Shown piece after piece: positions 25,620-36,100 of a DNA stretch of 64,000 nt. Each line of letters begins with the position of its first letter. Within the stretch, counting starts at the first letter, position 1. The stretch covers positions 154,514,353-154,578,352 of the forward strand of contig OX457058.1 in assembly GCA_949752795.1 (NCBI GenBank), written 5' to 3'. The notes below the pieces were generated by a model, which did not search any database, was not told where the DNA came from, and worked only from the letters and a program-made list of their open reading frames with translations. The translations under genes were made by a program, and so were the position numbers. Origin of the DNA: Hyperoodon ampullatus (taxonomy: Eukaryota; Chordata; Mammalia; Artiodactyla; Ziphiidae).

Positions 25620-28007
25620 GACCCTTACCGCCCTCTCCGGGAGTGGTTTCTGTTTCTCTCCCAACACCATGGACCTGGGGATGGGAGAGATGTCTTTCTT
25701 GCTCTTCTTTGTAACTTTCAGACTGTTCTTCCCTCCTCCCTGCAAAAGCCCCTGTCTCGTACCCACGGGTGTCAGCCTAGACATCCTGCTCCCCCTCTCT
25801 GTCATAGGCATCTACTCCCCCCAACCCGGGTCACACCCCTCCTTCCTGGAAGAGTTCAGTTCCTGCCTCAATGTCATGACACTACTGCTCCTGTCTTCAT
25901 TCTTGCTGATTTCAGTACCCACATATCCACAGAGATGATCCGTCTAACAGTCTAGCCCCCCGGTTCTTTGACACTACTCAGCCTCTTACTCCATGGAAAT
26001 GCCCTAGACCTTATCACTACCAATAACTGCAATCCCTTCTTAATCTCAACATCACCCAGATCATTTTCCAACAGCCAGTTCCTATCTGTCAACTCACACC
26101 CTCTAGGAATCAAAAATACTTTTACCCACTGGAGCTCCAACAGCTTTCACTGTTCCTCGCCCTTCTCATGTTTCATTTCTCTCCTTATGTGCCTTAAATT
26201 CCACGGCCAGTCATTAAAATTACTCCCTTGCGCCTTCAATCCTCTTGTTTCATTCTCATACTTGCTTGGGAAAATCTCTACCCTGGTTAAAACTGTGTGA
26301 CTCTTTCACACCTGTAAGCACATGGATGAATACAGTTGAGGAAAGTGCACAGAAAGTCTGGCTGCTCTTGTTGGAAATTCAAGACTGTGAACCTCAGTGG
26401 GCCCCTAGAGCTGCCTGTCAGAATCCTGCTACATTCCCCTAACCCATTCACTCCTCTGGATTTCTGGTTCTACCTTTTTTCCTGTTTTCAAACAGCCCAC
26501 ATCTGCCTACCACCAGCATCACACACTCACCTGAGACCTTGTCCCCTCTTTTACTGAGAAAATAGAAACTGTAAGGAAAGCATGTCCACAATCTCCACCA
26601 GCACTCCTGCTACCATGGGTCAGCTATCCGCCCTCAGCTCTCAGCAGAGGCCAACTTCTCTCCTTGGGCACTAGTTCCCAACCCCTCCTACATCCTCGCT
26701 TTGCTCTGGTGATTCTGCATCTCTTACATCACCAGATTTTTATTTTCTATTGGATCGTTCCCATCAGCATACCATGCACAGCTATTTCTCCCTTCCTAAC
26801 CACTTCCACTTCTCCATGCTCTTCGAAAGAGTTGCTGATGCCCCTGGCTCCAAATCCTCTCCTGTCATTCTCTCTTGCAGCTCTTCTAGTCTGGCCACCA
26901 ATAACCTCCGCCTCGCTTCAGCTATGGCTCCTCCTCAGTCCTACTCTTACTTGACCACATCAGCACACTGGTCCCTCCCTTCTCCGGGAAGCATCTTCTT
27001 TACCTGGCTTCCAGGACAGCACCGTTTCCTGCTGTTCCTCCATTCTCACTGCCTGCTCGTCTCAGTCTCTTTTTCTGCTTCCTCCTCATCTGACCAACTT
27101 GTATATATTAGAGCAGCATCCCAAGGCTCAGAACTTGACCCTCACTCTCCACTCCAGTCATCCAGTCCTACGCCTCGAACCGTCATCTGTCTCCATGCTG
27201 GCAACTCCCATGTTGTGTGTCCAGGTCTCTCTTCTGAACCGCAGACGCATATCCAGCCGCCTGCCTGGCATGTCCACAACCCAGCTCCCGGTCCCCCCGC
27301 CATCCTGCACTTCCCATCCAGCACTTCCTGTCTTTTTCATCCCATGGCAGCACCTCCAGTTGCTCAGTCCACAAGCCATCCTGGACTCCTCTCTTTCACG
27401 CTCCCCGTTCAATCTATCAGCAAATCTGGTTGGCTCCACCTTCAAAATATTTCCAAAATCTGACCATTTCTGACCACCTCACGGCTCTCATCGCAGTCCA
27501 GGCTACCGCTGTCTCTTGCCTGGGTTGCCACAGAGTCCTCCCAAATGACCTCTCTGCTTGCCCTCACCCCCATTTATTCTCAGTGCCAGGGTCAAAGTGA
27601 CCCCTTTAAAACATGAGTCACTTCATGTCACTCCTTAGCTCAGGTACCCCCCATGCCCTTCACTCTCCCCTGTCCAGCCACACCGGCCCATTAGCTTTTC
27701 CTCTGCTGCAGGCAAGCTTGCACCACCGCTACTACCGCCCCCAGGCTTTTGCTCTGCCTTCAGTGTCTTTCCGCCACGGCTGTATGGTCTGCTCCCCTCT
27801 CTTCAAGTCTCCGCTCAGATGTCATCCTCTCAGTGAGGCCTTCCGCAATCACCCTCTTTACAATCCTAATCTCACCCCGACCCCTGCACTGCTTCTCCCC
27901 ACTAGAATCCCACGAGGGAGGGATTTTTTTGTCTTGTTCACTGATACACATTAGTCTAGCACAAAGCAGTCGTTCACCAAATATTTGTCGAATGAACAAG
28001 CCTACTC
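25620..28007 (+). mobile_element. L2 LINE relic, ORF2 3' part and 3' end
   Basis: A long C/T-rich stretch decoding in one frame to a CR1/L2-type reverse transcriptase end, with HPGLLSFTLPVQSISKSGW followed by LHLQNISKI. After it come the typical L2 3' phrases (GTCACTTCATGTCACTCCT, CAAGTCTCCGCTCAGATGTC, CCACTAGAATCCCACGAGGG) and the terminal AATATTTGTCGAATGAA. Frames are broken. A CHR SINE sits at its right edge. Confidence 0.75.
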
Positions 28008-28223
28008 TTTTTTTTTTTTTTTTTTCCTTTGCGGGACGCGGGCCTCTCACTGTTGTGGCCTCTCCCGTCGCGGAGCACAGGCTCTGGACGCGCAGGCTCA
28101 GCGGCCATGGCTCACGGGCCCAGCCGCTCCGCTGCACGTGGGATCTTCCCGGACCGGGGCACGAACCCGTGTCCCCTGCATTGGCAGGTGGACTCTCAAC
28201 CACTGCGCCACCAGGGAAGCCCC
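28008..28223 (-). mobile_element. CHR-type SINE at the 3' end of the L2 relic
   Basis: T-run at the left, CCACCAGGGAAGCCCC at the right. Short duplication AGCCTACT on both sides. Confidence 0.9.
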
Positions 28224-29224
28224 CTAGCCTACTTTTCTTGAATGGGAGTGAAGAATTTCTAGGGTATGATGCAGTCTGGAGCCAAAACAAATGATCTTTT
28301 AAAATCAGAGCAACCTTGCCGATAAGTCCAAGCAGCTGCTGGTCACATCCAGCTTTTGCTCGTACCTTCTGCTCTTACCCAGGCCTGAGGAATACGGATG
28401 CCCGTGACCATGAGCTCTGCATCTGAGTCTCCGACTCACTGCATTGGCTCACGACCCTGAACAGGTGTTGATCTCCTGGGTTCAAGTTCTAGGTGAAACA
28501 GGGAGTCATTGCTGTGTCAGACACTCTGCATCCTTTCCTTACTTAGTCTTGGGAGCTATTGCCTTTCTTGGAAACTAGATCAGAGAATCGTAAGATGTTA
28601 AAGATGATCGTCAGTGGCCCTGTCTGTGCAGGTGCCCCGTGATGCAGTGGTTCCATCCTCTAAACTGAATCTTTCCTCTCTGAGACCTTTGTGAGGCTTG
28701 TTCATTTATATACAAGAAAAGCTTCGCAAGGGTAGAAATAGGAAGACCCATTGGAACGACTGCTTTGTGCATTTTACAACTCTTTTAGCAAAAGGAGCGA
28801 GTGGTACAAAATAAACACTCTCCCAGGGAATCTGGGCTATTCTGCCATCTTGGCCCTGGGTTTGAGGAAGTGGCCTCTTACAGCAGCAGTCCCCAACCTA
28901 TTTGTCACAGGGGACTGGCTTCATGGAAGACAATTTTTCCATGGACTGGGGGCGAGGGTAGGGGATGGTTTTGGGATGATTCAAGCACATTACATTTATT
29001 GTGCACTTTATTTCTGTTATTATTACATTGTAATATATAATGAAATAATTATACAACTCAGCATAATGCAGAATCAGTGGGAGCCCTGAGCTTGTTTTCC
29101 TGCAACTAGCTGGTCCCATCTGGGGGTGATGGGAGACAGTGACACCCGAAGTGTGTCGCTTATGTCCAGTCTGCTCTGTAAGATGCAGCTTAATTGTCAC
29201 TTGCCACTCACTGATAGGGTTTTG

Positions 29225-29445
29225 TTTTTTGTTTTTTGTTTTTTTTTGCGGTACGCGGGCCTCTCACCGCTGTGGCCTCTCCCGCTGCGGAGGAGCACAG
29301 GCTCCGGACGCGCAGGCCCAGCGGCCACGGCTCACGGGCCCAGCCGCTCCGCGGCACGCGGGATCCTCCTGGACCGGGGCACGAACCCGTGTCCCCTGCA
29401 TCGGCAGGCGGACTCCCAACCACTGCGCCACCAGGGAAGCCCCAT
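29225..29445 (-). mobile_element. CHR-type SINE inside the hAT element
   Basis: Perfect 13-bp duplication TGATAGGGTTTTG at 29212-29224 and 29446-29458. Removing the SINE and one duplication restores a continuous hAT sequence, so the SINE is the younger insertion. Confidence 0.93.
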
Positions 29446-29525
29446 TGATAGGGTTTTGATATGAGTCTGCCAGCAACTGATTTATTATGGTCTCTGTGCA
29501 GTCAAACCTCTCTGCTAATGATAAT

Positions 29526-29743
29526 CTGTATTTGCAGCCGCTCCCCAGCGCTAGCATCACTGCCTCAGCTCCACCTCAGATCATCAGGCGTTAGATTCTC
29601 ATAAGGAGCGCGCAACCTACATTCCTCGCATGCGCAGTTCACAGTAGGGCTCCCGCTCCTATGAGAATCTAATGCCATCCCCGATCTGACAGGAGGCGGA
29701 GCTCAGGCGGTAATGCAAGCAAAGGGAGCAGCTGTAAATACAG
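29526..29743. repeat. Long internal inverted repeat (foldback) inside the hAT element
   Basis: The left arm begins CTGTATTTGCAGCCGCTCCC and the right arm ends GGGAGCAGCTGTAAATACAG, nearly perfect reverse complements. Inner pairs include TTAGATTCTCATAAGGAGCG against CGCTCCTATGAGAATCTAA. The symmetry centre is near 29632, at GCATGC. Confidence 0.85.
29627..29636. promoter_or_regulatory. NRF1-like motif CGCATGCGCA
   Basis: The 10-mer CGCATGCGCA matches most of the palindromic NRF1 consensus (TGCGCATGCGCA type). It lies at the centre of the hAT foldback, 360 bp before the start codon. Seen: the motif. Inference: any regulatory use. Confidence 0.3.
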
Positions 29744-29873
29744 ATGAAGCTTCGCTCGCTGGCCCGCTGCTCACCTCCTGCTGTGTGACCCCGTCCCCCC
29801 CGGGGGTTGGGGACCCCTGTCTTACAGGACAGGGCTGCATGCCATCTCAGGGCTGAGCCTCCTGCCTTGACCA

Positions 29874-29881
29874 TTTATAAG
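29874..29881 (+). promoter_or_regulatory. TATA-like sequence TTTATAAG upstream of coding exon 1
   Basis: An isolated TTTATAAG about 120 bp before the start codon. It could serve an alternative promoter starting inside exon 1, but no other core promoter element is evident. A splice acceptor also lies between it and the ATG, so it may have no function. Confidence 0.2.
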
Positions 29882-29995
29882 CTCAGCGCACCCCTCCCAG
29901 CTCCCCGGCAGGCTTCTGCGTGTTGCATAATGTGGGGGGAGGGGGGCCTCATGTTTGCCCTGGAAACCCCTCTGTTCACCAGGGAGCCTCCCAGG

Positions 29996-30145
29996 ATGAC
30001 TGTCTCGCCGGGCAACCTGAATATGGTGGAAAAGTCCCGGAACTTCTCGGCTGACGACTGCTTCCAGTCTCGGAGCACTGTCCTGCAGGGGCAGCCCTTT
30101 GGGGGCATCCCCACTGTGCTGTTCCTCAACGTTATCTTGTGGGTG
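29996..30145 (+). CDS. TMEM63C: TMEM63C coding exon 1 (residues 1-50)
   Basis: This exon encodes the start methionine, a short extracellular N-terminus with a potential N-glycosylation sequon NFS at residue 16, the conserved stretch VLQGQPFGG, and the first half of the first hydrophobic segment. It ends in phase 0 at donor GTGAGT. The ATG sits in the context CCAGGATGA with A at -3. A good acceptor (CTGTTCACCAG at 29973-29983, allowing for the repeated G) lies a few bases upstream, so the exon probably begins near 29983-29984 with a very short untranslated part. Confidence 0.92.
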
Positions 30146-33100
30146 GTGAGTTCTGGGCACTGCAGTGGGCAGACAGAGAGGTCTCACCCAGGGTGGATGG
30201 TCCAGCTTTCACAAGTGATACAAGGGGCCCCAGCTGTCCGTGGATGCCAGCCACAGTGGTGGGAACTATCTGAATGTCAGGGCGGCCCAGGGTGGGTGGG
30301 CCTTGGAGAAGAGGAAGCTGCAGGAACAGTGGAATCCCTGATTCTCTTCCTTGCACCCTTGTCCAAAGGTCCCCCTGGCCAGTGCCCTTGAGCCTCCCAC
30401 GTGTGCCCTTGATGATTTGTTCAACGAGTGCTCTCTCCATTGTTCTAAACATGCCACCAGCACCTTCATTCAACCGCTCTGAGCATCCACTCTGTGCTAG
30501 GATGCTGCTGGGTACTGGGAATCTAGAGTTGCAGAAGGCATGACCCCTACCCTGACAGAGCTGGCCACCTAGGGGGGAGCCCCTGGGGACCTCAGGGACA
30601 GTCTTCCCCATGGGAATTCAGGGGTCAGTCGAGGGGAAGGCATCCATGAGCTCTCTTGCGCCATATTGCTTTTCCTGACCTATAGGTCATCGTCTTGGTT
30701 TACTCCTTCCTCCGGAAAGCCGCGTGGGACTACGGACGCCTGGCTCTGCTGATACACAACGACAGGTGAGGAGAGGCTGGGCGTCGGGAGTGAGCTGCTT
30801 GCTTCATCGGGGGATGTGCTGCCGTGGCCAGGACACGGCTCTGACCAGTGCCCAAACTGCACAGGTGTCTCGTCAGCAGGTGGCATCTCATTACCACCCC
30901 TGCCCGTGTTCTAGCCCTCCCTGCATTAAGGTGACTTGGAGAGCAGCCACCTCTGGGCACGAGGCCACTTTTTTCTCAGACCTCAGCCTTTCTGGATCTC
31001 ATGACTCCCGAGATGCGTTGGCCACCTGTCTGTGCCCAGAGCTGTGTGCTCAGCAAACAAGTTGAGGCGTGTCTGCTACTGGGCAGGAGGGGACCACAGC
31101 CCTCAGCCCAGGGAGCAAGGCAGGCACCTAAGAACTTTCTCCTTTTCCACCTCCCCACTACCTTTCCTGGCCGGCAGCCTGACCTCGCTGATCTATGGGG
31201 AGCAGAGTGAGAAGACGTCTCCCTCGGATATTTCCCTGGAGATGGAGCACAGGGACAAGGTGGGTGCTGGGGTGGGCCTGGGCCTGGTGAGGGCGGGGGC
31301 AGACGTCCGGGCTCTGGACAGGCGGCCCGGGCATCTGCAGGAAGGAGCGGGCTCATCAGCAGGGGGTTTGCAATCAGCCACCCAACCACTCCTAGCAACG
31401 TGACCTTGGACAAATGCCTCCACCTTGCCAAGCCTGTTTCCCCATCGGAAATATGGAGATACTGACCGTACCTGCCTCCTAGGGTGCCAAGAAGGTGGTG
31501 GCAGTAAGTGCACGAAGGAGAAAGGGAGCAAGGAAGGCCCTCCAGAGCGATGGAGTGGAGCTAAAGTGCTCTAGATGGCGCTCGGGGCTGGTCCGAGTTG
31601 AACTCCAGAAGAGAGGTCTGGCTTGCTGTCTCCACATCCTCACCTCCCTCTCACTCCTCAACCCCTCACACGTGGCTCCCACCCAGACAGCCCCAGGGCC
31701 ACCAACGGTCCCATGCGATGAAATCCAATGAGCTTTCCTCAGTTCTCGTCTCTCAGAAACACCCGAGCCTGTGGATCATCTTCCCTTCTTGAATAGAGGG
31801 GAAGCACTTCCCGCTGCTTCCATGGTCTCCCGCTCTCTGGGTTTTCCCTCTGTTGGTGCCTTCTCCACACCGGGAGTCCCCCCAGCAGATCCCAGACCCT
31901 CCCCATCTCTCTCCAAGGCAGTGTCATCCACACTCATGACTTCAGTTGCCACCTCTACACAGATCCCTCCTAAGTTCTGGCTCCAGCTAAATTCCTCTGG
32001 GCTCCAGCCCCATTTATCCAATGGCCTTCAAAATATCTCCATGTGGATATTGTAAGGGCATTTTGGATTCAATTTGTCCAAAACATGCTGTGATCTCCCA
32101 CCCCCTCCACCCATCCCTGGATCGCTGGTCTCAGACTTCCCACCATCCATTCAGGTGCACGCGCCTTGCTCTTGCCCAGGCCCCTGGGCATGGCCAGTTC
32201 ATTACGAAGTTGTGTTGCCTTTACCTTCCCAGTTTTGTTTCTCTCCACCTCTCCCACCATCCCCCAGTCCAGCCTCCATCAGTCTCTTGCTTGGAGGAGC
32301 GTGGTAGCTTCTAACTGATCTCTTTAGGTCCACGCGTGCCCCCTACTCCATCCAGAGCGAGCTCCACGAACAGGGACACATGGCTGTGTAAGTGTAAGCT
32401 TTCAGTGGCTTCCTAATGCTCTTGGAGTCAATTGCGGGTGCCTTGCCATGGTCTCGTGGTTTGGCCTCTTGCCCACCTGTCCAGTCTGTCTCCTCCCAAC
32501 TGCCCCACCCTCCACCACGTTGGCCATCTTTTAGATCCTCAGAAGCGCCACCTCCTTCTCTCCCCAGGCCTTTCACCTGTTCTCTCCTCTCCCCCTTCCC
32601 CACTGGTTCCGCTCTGGCTAACACACCCAACCTTTGTTCAGATTTCAGCTCAAGTACCACTTCCCTGGGGATCCCTGTCCGCCCCCAAATCTGGGTCCAG
32701 ATCTGTTGTTATACCCTCATGGAAAATGCATTCCTTTTCTTTTTAAGTTTTTTAAATAACGTATATTAGTGTTTTTTTAAAAATATTTATTTATTTATTG
32801 GCTGCATTGGGTCTTAGTTGCGGCACACGGGATCTTTCATGGCAGCACGAGGGCTTCTCTCTAGTTGTGGCCTGCAGGCTTAGTTGCCCCGTGGCATGTA
32901 GGATCTTAGTTCCCTGACCAGGGATCAAACCGGCATCCCCTGCATTGCAAGACGGATTCTCAACCACTGGCCCACCAGTGAAGTCCCTGCATTCCTTTTC
33001 TTCAGCGCTGTTAACCCAGTCTGTGATGATTCCTCATCTACACAGTTAATCTAGTGTGCCCACTTCCCCCAGTGGGAGCTATACTGGTCTTACTCGCCAC

Positions 33101-36100
33101 TGTCCCAGCACCCGGTCCAGCCTGTCGTGTAATTAGTATCTGATATGTGTTTGTTGGAAGCAAATTTTCATCCATTTTCATCCCTCCAAGAGACCTGGTC
33201 CCTTTACTTGCCAAGACCTGCCCCTGACAAGAACGGGAGCCTCAGACAGGTTCACGTCCTGGAGGTTTCCTCTGTCGAATAAGGACAGTAACACCTACCT
33301 TGCAAGGCAATTCTCAGATTTATCTTTAGAAACATCACTTCAGCTTTGTGTGGTTTTTTTCTGTACAGTGACATTTTATTTTAAAAATATCTAGAAGATA
33401 AATCATGATGGCAGCAGTGGGGTAGTCAAACAGAAGAGGGTAGAAATTAGACACGGAGGAAGAGTGCGGTGAGGTAGCCCCTGCAGGGCCCCAGGCAGAT
33501 GGCGAGGCCTCAGCCAGGCTGAGTGGAGGGGGTGAAGTGAACAGGTGTCCTCATAGCACCCTGAGCAGGTCAGGGCAGATGTGACGAGAGTGGGGAGGAT
33601 GGAGCCACCGAGGTGGGTGCAGTGAACTGACCGCTGTCACTCAGTCGTGTCCACTGAGCTGGCTCCTGGGAGCCTGTGGCCATTTCCTCGGGGCGGGGAG
33701 AAGAGGGGAGATGTGTCTGCTTCTCAGGCCCGCTGTTCAGCTGCTAAGTTTTCTGAATGGTGTATGCCTTTCAGAGGTACAATATATATGCAGGGGAGAG
33801 TGTGTGTGTGTGTGTGTGTGTGTGTGCACGTGTGTGTGTGAGAGAGAGAGGGAGAGAGAAAGAGAATATGGGTCCATACCTGGTCACTCACACATCTGTG
33901 TCCATGTGCCTTTCATGGGTCCATAGGCCACACTTCTACTCACTACCTCTGCCCTCCCACTGATACTCTTCTATTCTGCATATCCTCTAGGGCCCGTCAG
34001 CCAACCTGCTTGCTCCCTTAATGAGTTGCATGTTGGCCCAGAGGTGGGAGGTGAGGAAAGACTCCCCATGTAGGGAAGGGGTGGCCAGACTCTCAGCCCA
34101 AGTCTTGTCTAGCACTTCACCCCCTCCCTGGGACTTTCCCAGTCGCCACTGCCGCCATCATGCCATTTCCCATCATCGCTCTGCTTCATACCCGGGCTTT
34201 TATCCCTGCCTTAGTTCCCTAGGATAGAGCTGGGGAAATGGTCCCCCCACAAGTGGACATTCCTGATGGGCATTCCCACAGTCAACCCGCCCAGCACAGG
34301 GAGGAGGCCTAGAAGGTGGGCCTTACACCTAAGGGAGCAAGGAACCTCCTTCTGTTTCACGTTTGCCTGCCCCTCATTTCCTCCTTGTGGGAAATACGCC
34401 TTCCCCAGTCCATGTGGTTCTGGGGGACTGTCAACCAAGTGGGCCTGCCTGGGTCGCTGATGGGCTCGTGACCCAATCAAGAGCTGCAACCTTTTCCAAG
34501 GTTTTGCCAAACCCTCTGGGATCCCAGAAGGAAGCATGCACCAGGGTAACTGAATCAGCTACCACATCTGGCAGCTTTTAGAGCTGTGGCCCTCTGCCTA
34601 CCCTATGCATACAGTTCCCGAGCTGACTGACTCTCTAGCCCCTCCCAGCCCCCGGCTGAGGCCACCTTTTCCCACCACCCGGAAACTCCAGACAGCAAGA
34701 CCCTGAGAGAAATGTATAATCGACAGGACCCTCAGATGCAGAAGAAGAAACCCAGCTCAAGTTAGCATTATAACAAAAGGGTGATGTGTGGCCTGAGTGC
34801 AGGGAAATCTAAGGGAAGCAGCTGCTTCAGGTACAGCTAGATCCAGGAAGTCCAGCATTGCCACCAGGATCCCCTCTGTGGTCCTCTCTCCTCTGAGCAG
34901 GCTTTTTATCCCAGACAAGCTCCTGCATGTGGCATCAAAGACTCACCAAGCCCCTCCAGGATGCCTGGTGTTGACCGAGATGCAAGAACTCGGAGGAAGA
35001 CCCTTCTCCCAACACCCATATCAGTCCCCTTAAGAGCATTTTGCTTGGCCCCTCTTGGGTCATGTTCCCGTTGGTCAGCTGACCACTGGTAGCAGACTTC
35101 TTCTTGACGGACAGTCCACTGGGCCACATGCATAGGGGAGGGGCATTTCCCAGAAGGAAGCAACGAGGGACAGTCAGAAAGCAATTGACGTCCACCCCAA
35201 AGTCCCTTCTCTCCCTCCAGTCTGAGCCCCACCCTCTAAGCCACCACTTGCTGTAACAGGATGCCCGACTTCTGAAAAGACATCTCCCTCAGCACCGATT
35301 CCAGTCCAGACCTTGCCGGGGGAGGAAGCCCCGGACACTGCCTCACTGCCTCAGACGCCCCAGCGCTGGGTTTTCTCACACTTTCTCTCCTTTTTCCCCA
35401 GGGCTTCTATTCCTGGTTTTTCAACACCATCACCATGAAGTAAGTGCCTGAGCTTCTTGAGCCTTATCTGGGGGAGGGTGGGGACAGGGTCTCCTGCCCT
35501 GCAGGACCAGGCCTTGGGCCTAAATTCTGTGCCCCAACGTCCACTCCCCACTCCCCCTGCCCACCACAGCCCGGCCCTGGCAGAGGACGCTTTCCAGCGT
35601 TCCGTTGGTGAACTGGGACCTGGACACTGCCCACAGCCCGTTTTCCCTCTGCCACAGTTCTCAGGAAAGACCCCTCTCACATGCTTGTAAAAATGCTTTT
35701 ATGAAGGCCACGCGAGGAAGAAGGAATCCTTCCCGGGTACTCTTTGCTTTACTTCTGTGGACATCATTCCTTATAGCTGCCTAGATGGAAAAAACAAAAA
35801 CCACCAAGCAGAAGGGCAGGCTTCCTCTCCCAGCCTCCGTGCCCATTACGGAGGGACAGCCCCTGGCCCACCACACCTTCTGGATCTCTTTAGTGTGAGA
35901 CCCCACTTGGCAAGGAGAGAGACCCCGAGTCACCTGTCATCTCCCGATGGCCTCATACCAGCCAGACGCCTCCGCAGAGCAGACACCTGTCCGAGCTCCA
36001 TGCCTCCACTGTGTGTGTGGACACACATGCACACACACGTGCATACACACTTACATGTGTGCACACAGCTCTGTCTCCACCTCAGAGCGCTGTGTGTTCC

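Larger units (their letters stand above)
28884..29819 (+). mobile_element. Non-autonomous hAT-type DNA transposon with perfect 8-bp target duplication, split by a SINE
   Basis: The ends are CAGCAGTCCCCAACC (28884) and GGTTGGGGACCCCTG (to 29819), terminal inverted repeats matching at 13 of 15 positions. Both sides carry the 8-bp duplication TCTTACAG (28876-28883 and 29820-29827). Eight-bp duplications and CAG-type ends are diagnostic of hAT elements. No transposase frame remains. A CHR SINE at 29225-29445 interrupts it. The right half contains a long foldback (29526-29743). The strand is arbitrary for such a symmetric element, and I do not name the subfamily. Confidence 0.9.

Noticed and set aside
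26750..27463. 237-codon frame as a possible host gene
   Set aside because: Its end matches L2/CR1 reverse transcriptase and it sits inside a continuous L2 relic. It is kept only as retroelement debris.
1..29995. Promoter or 5' exons of TMEM63C, or a second gene such as ZDHHC22
   Set aside because: No CpG island, protein homology or diagnostic splice pair was found. The neighbour expected from other mammals is not visible in this window.
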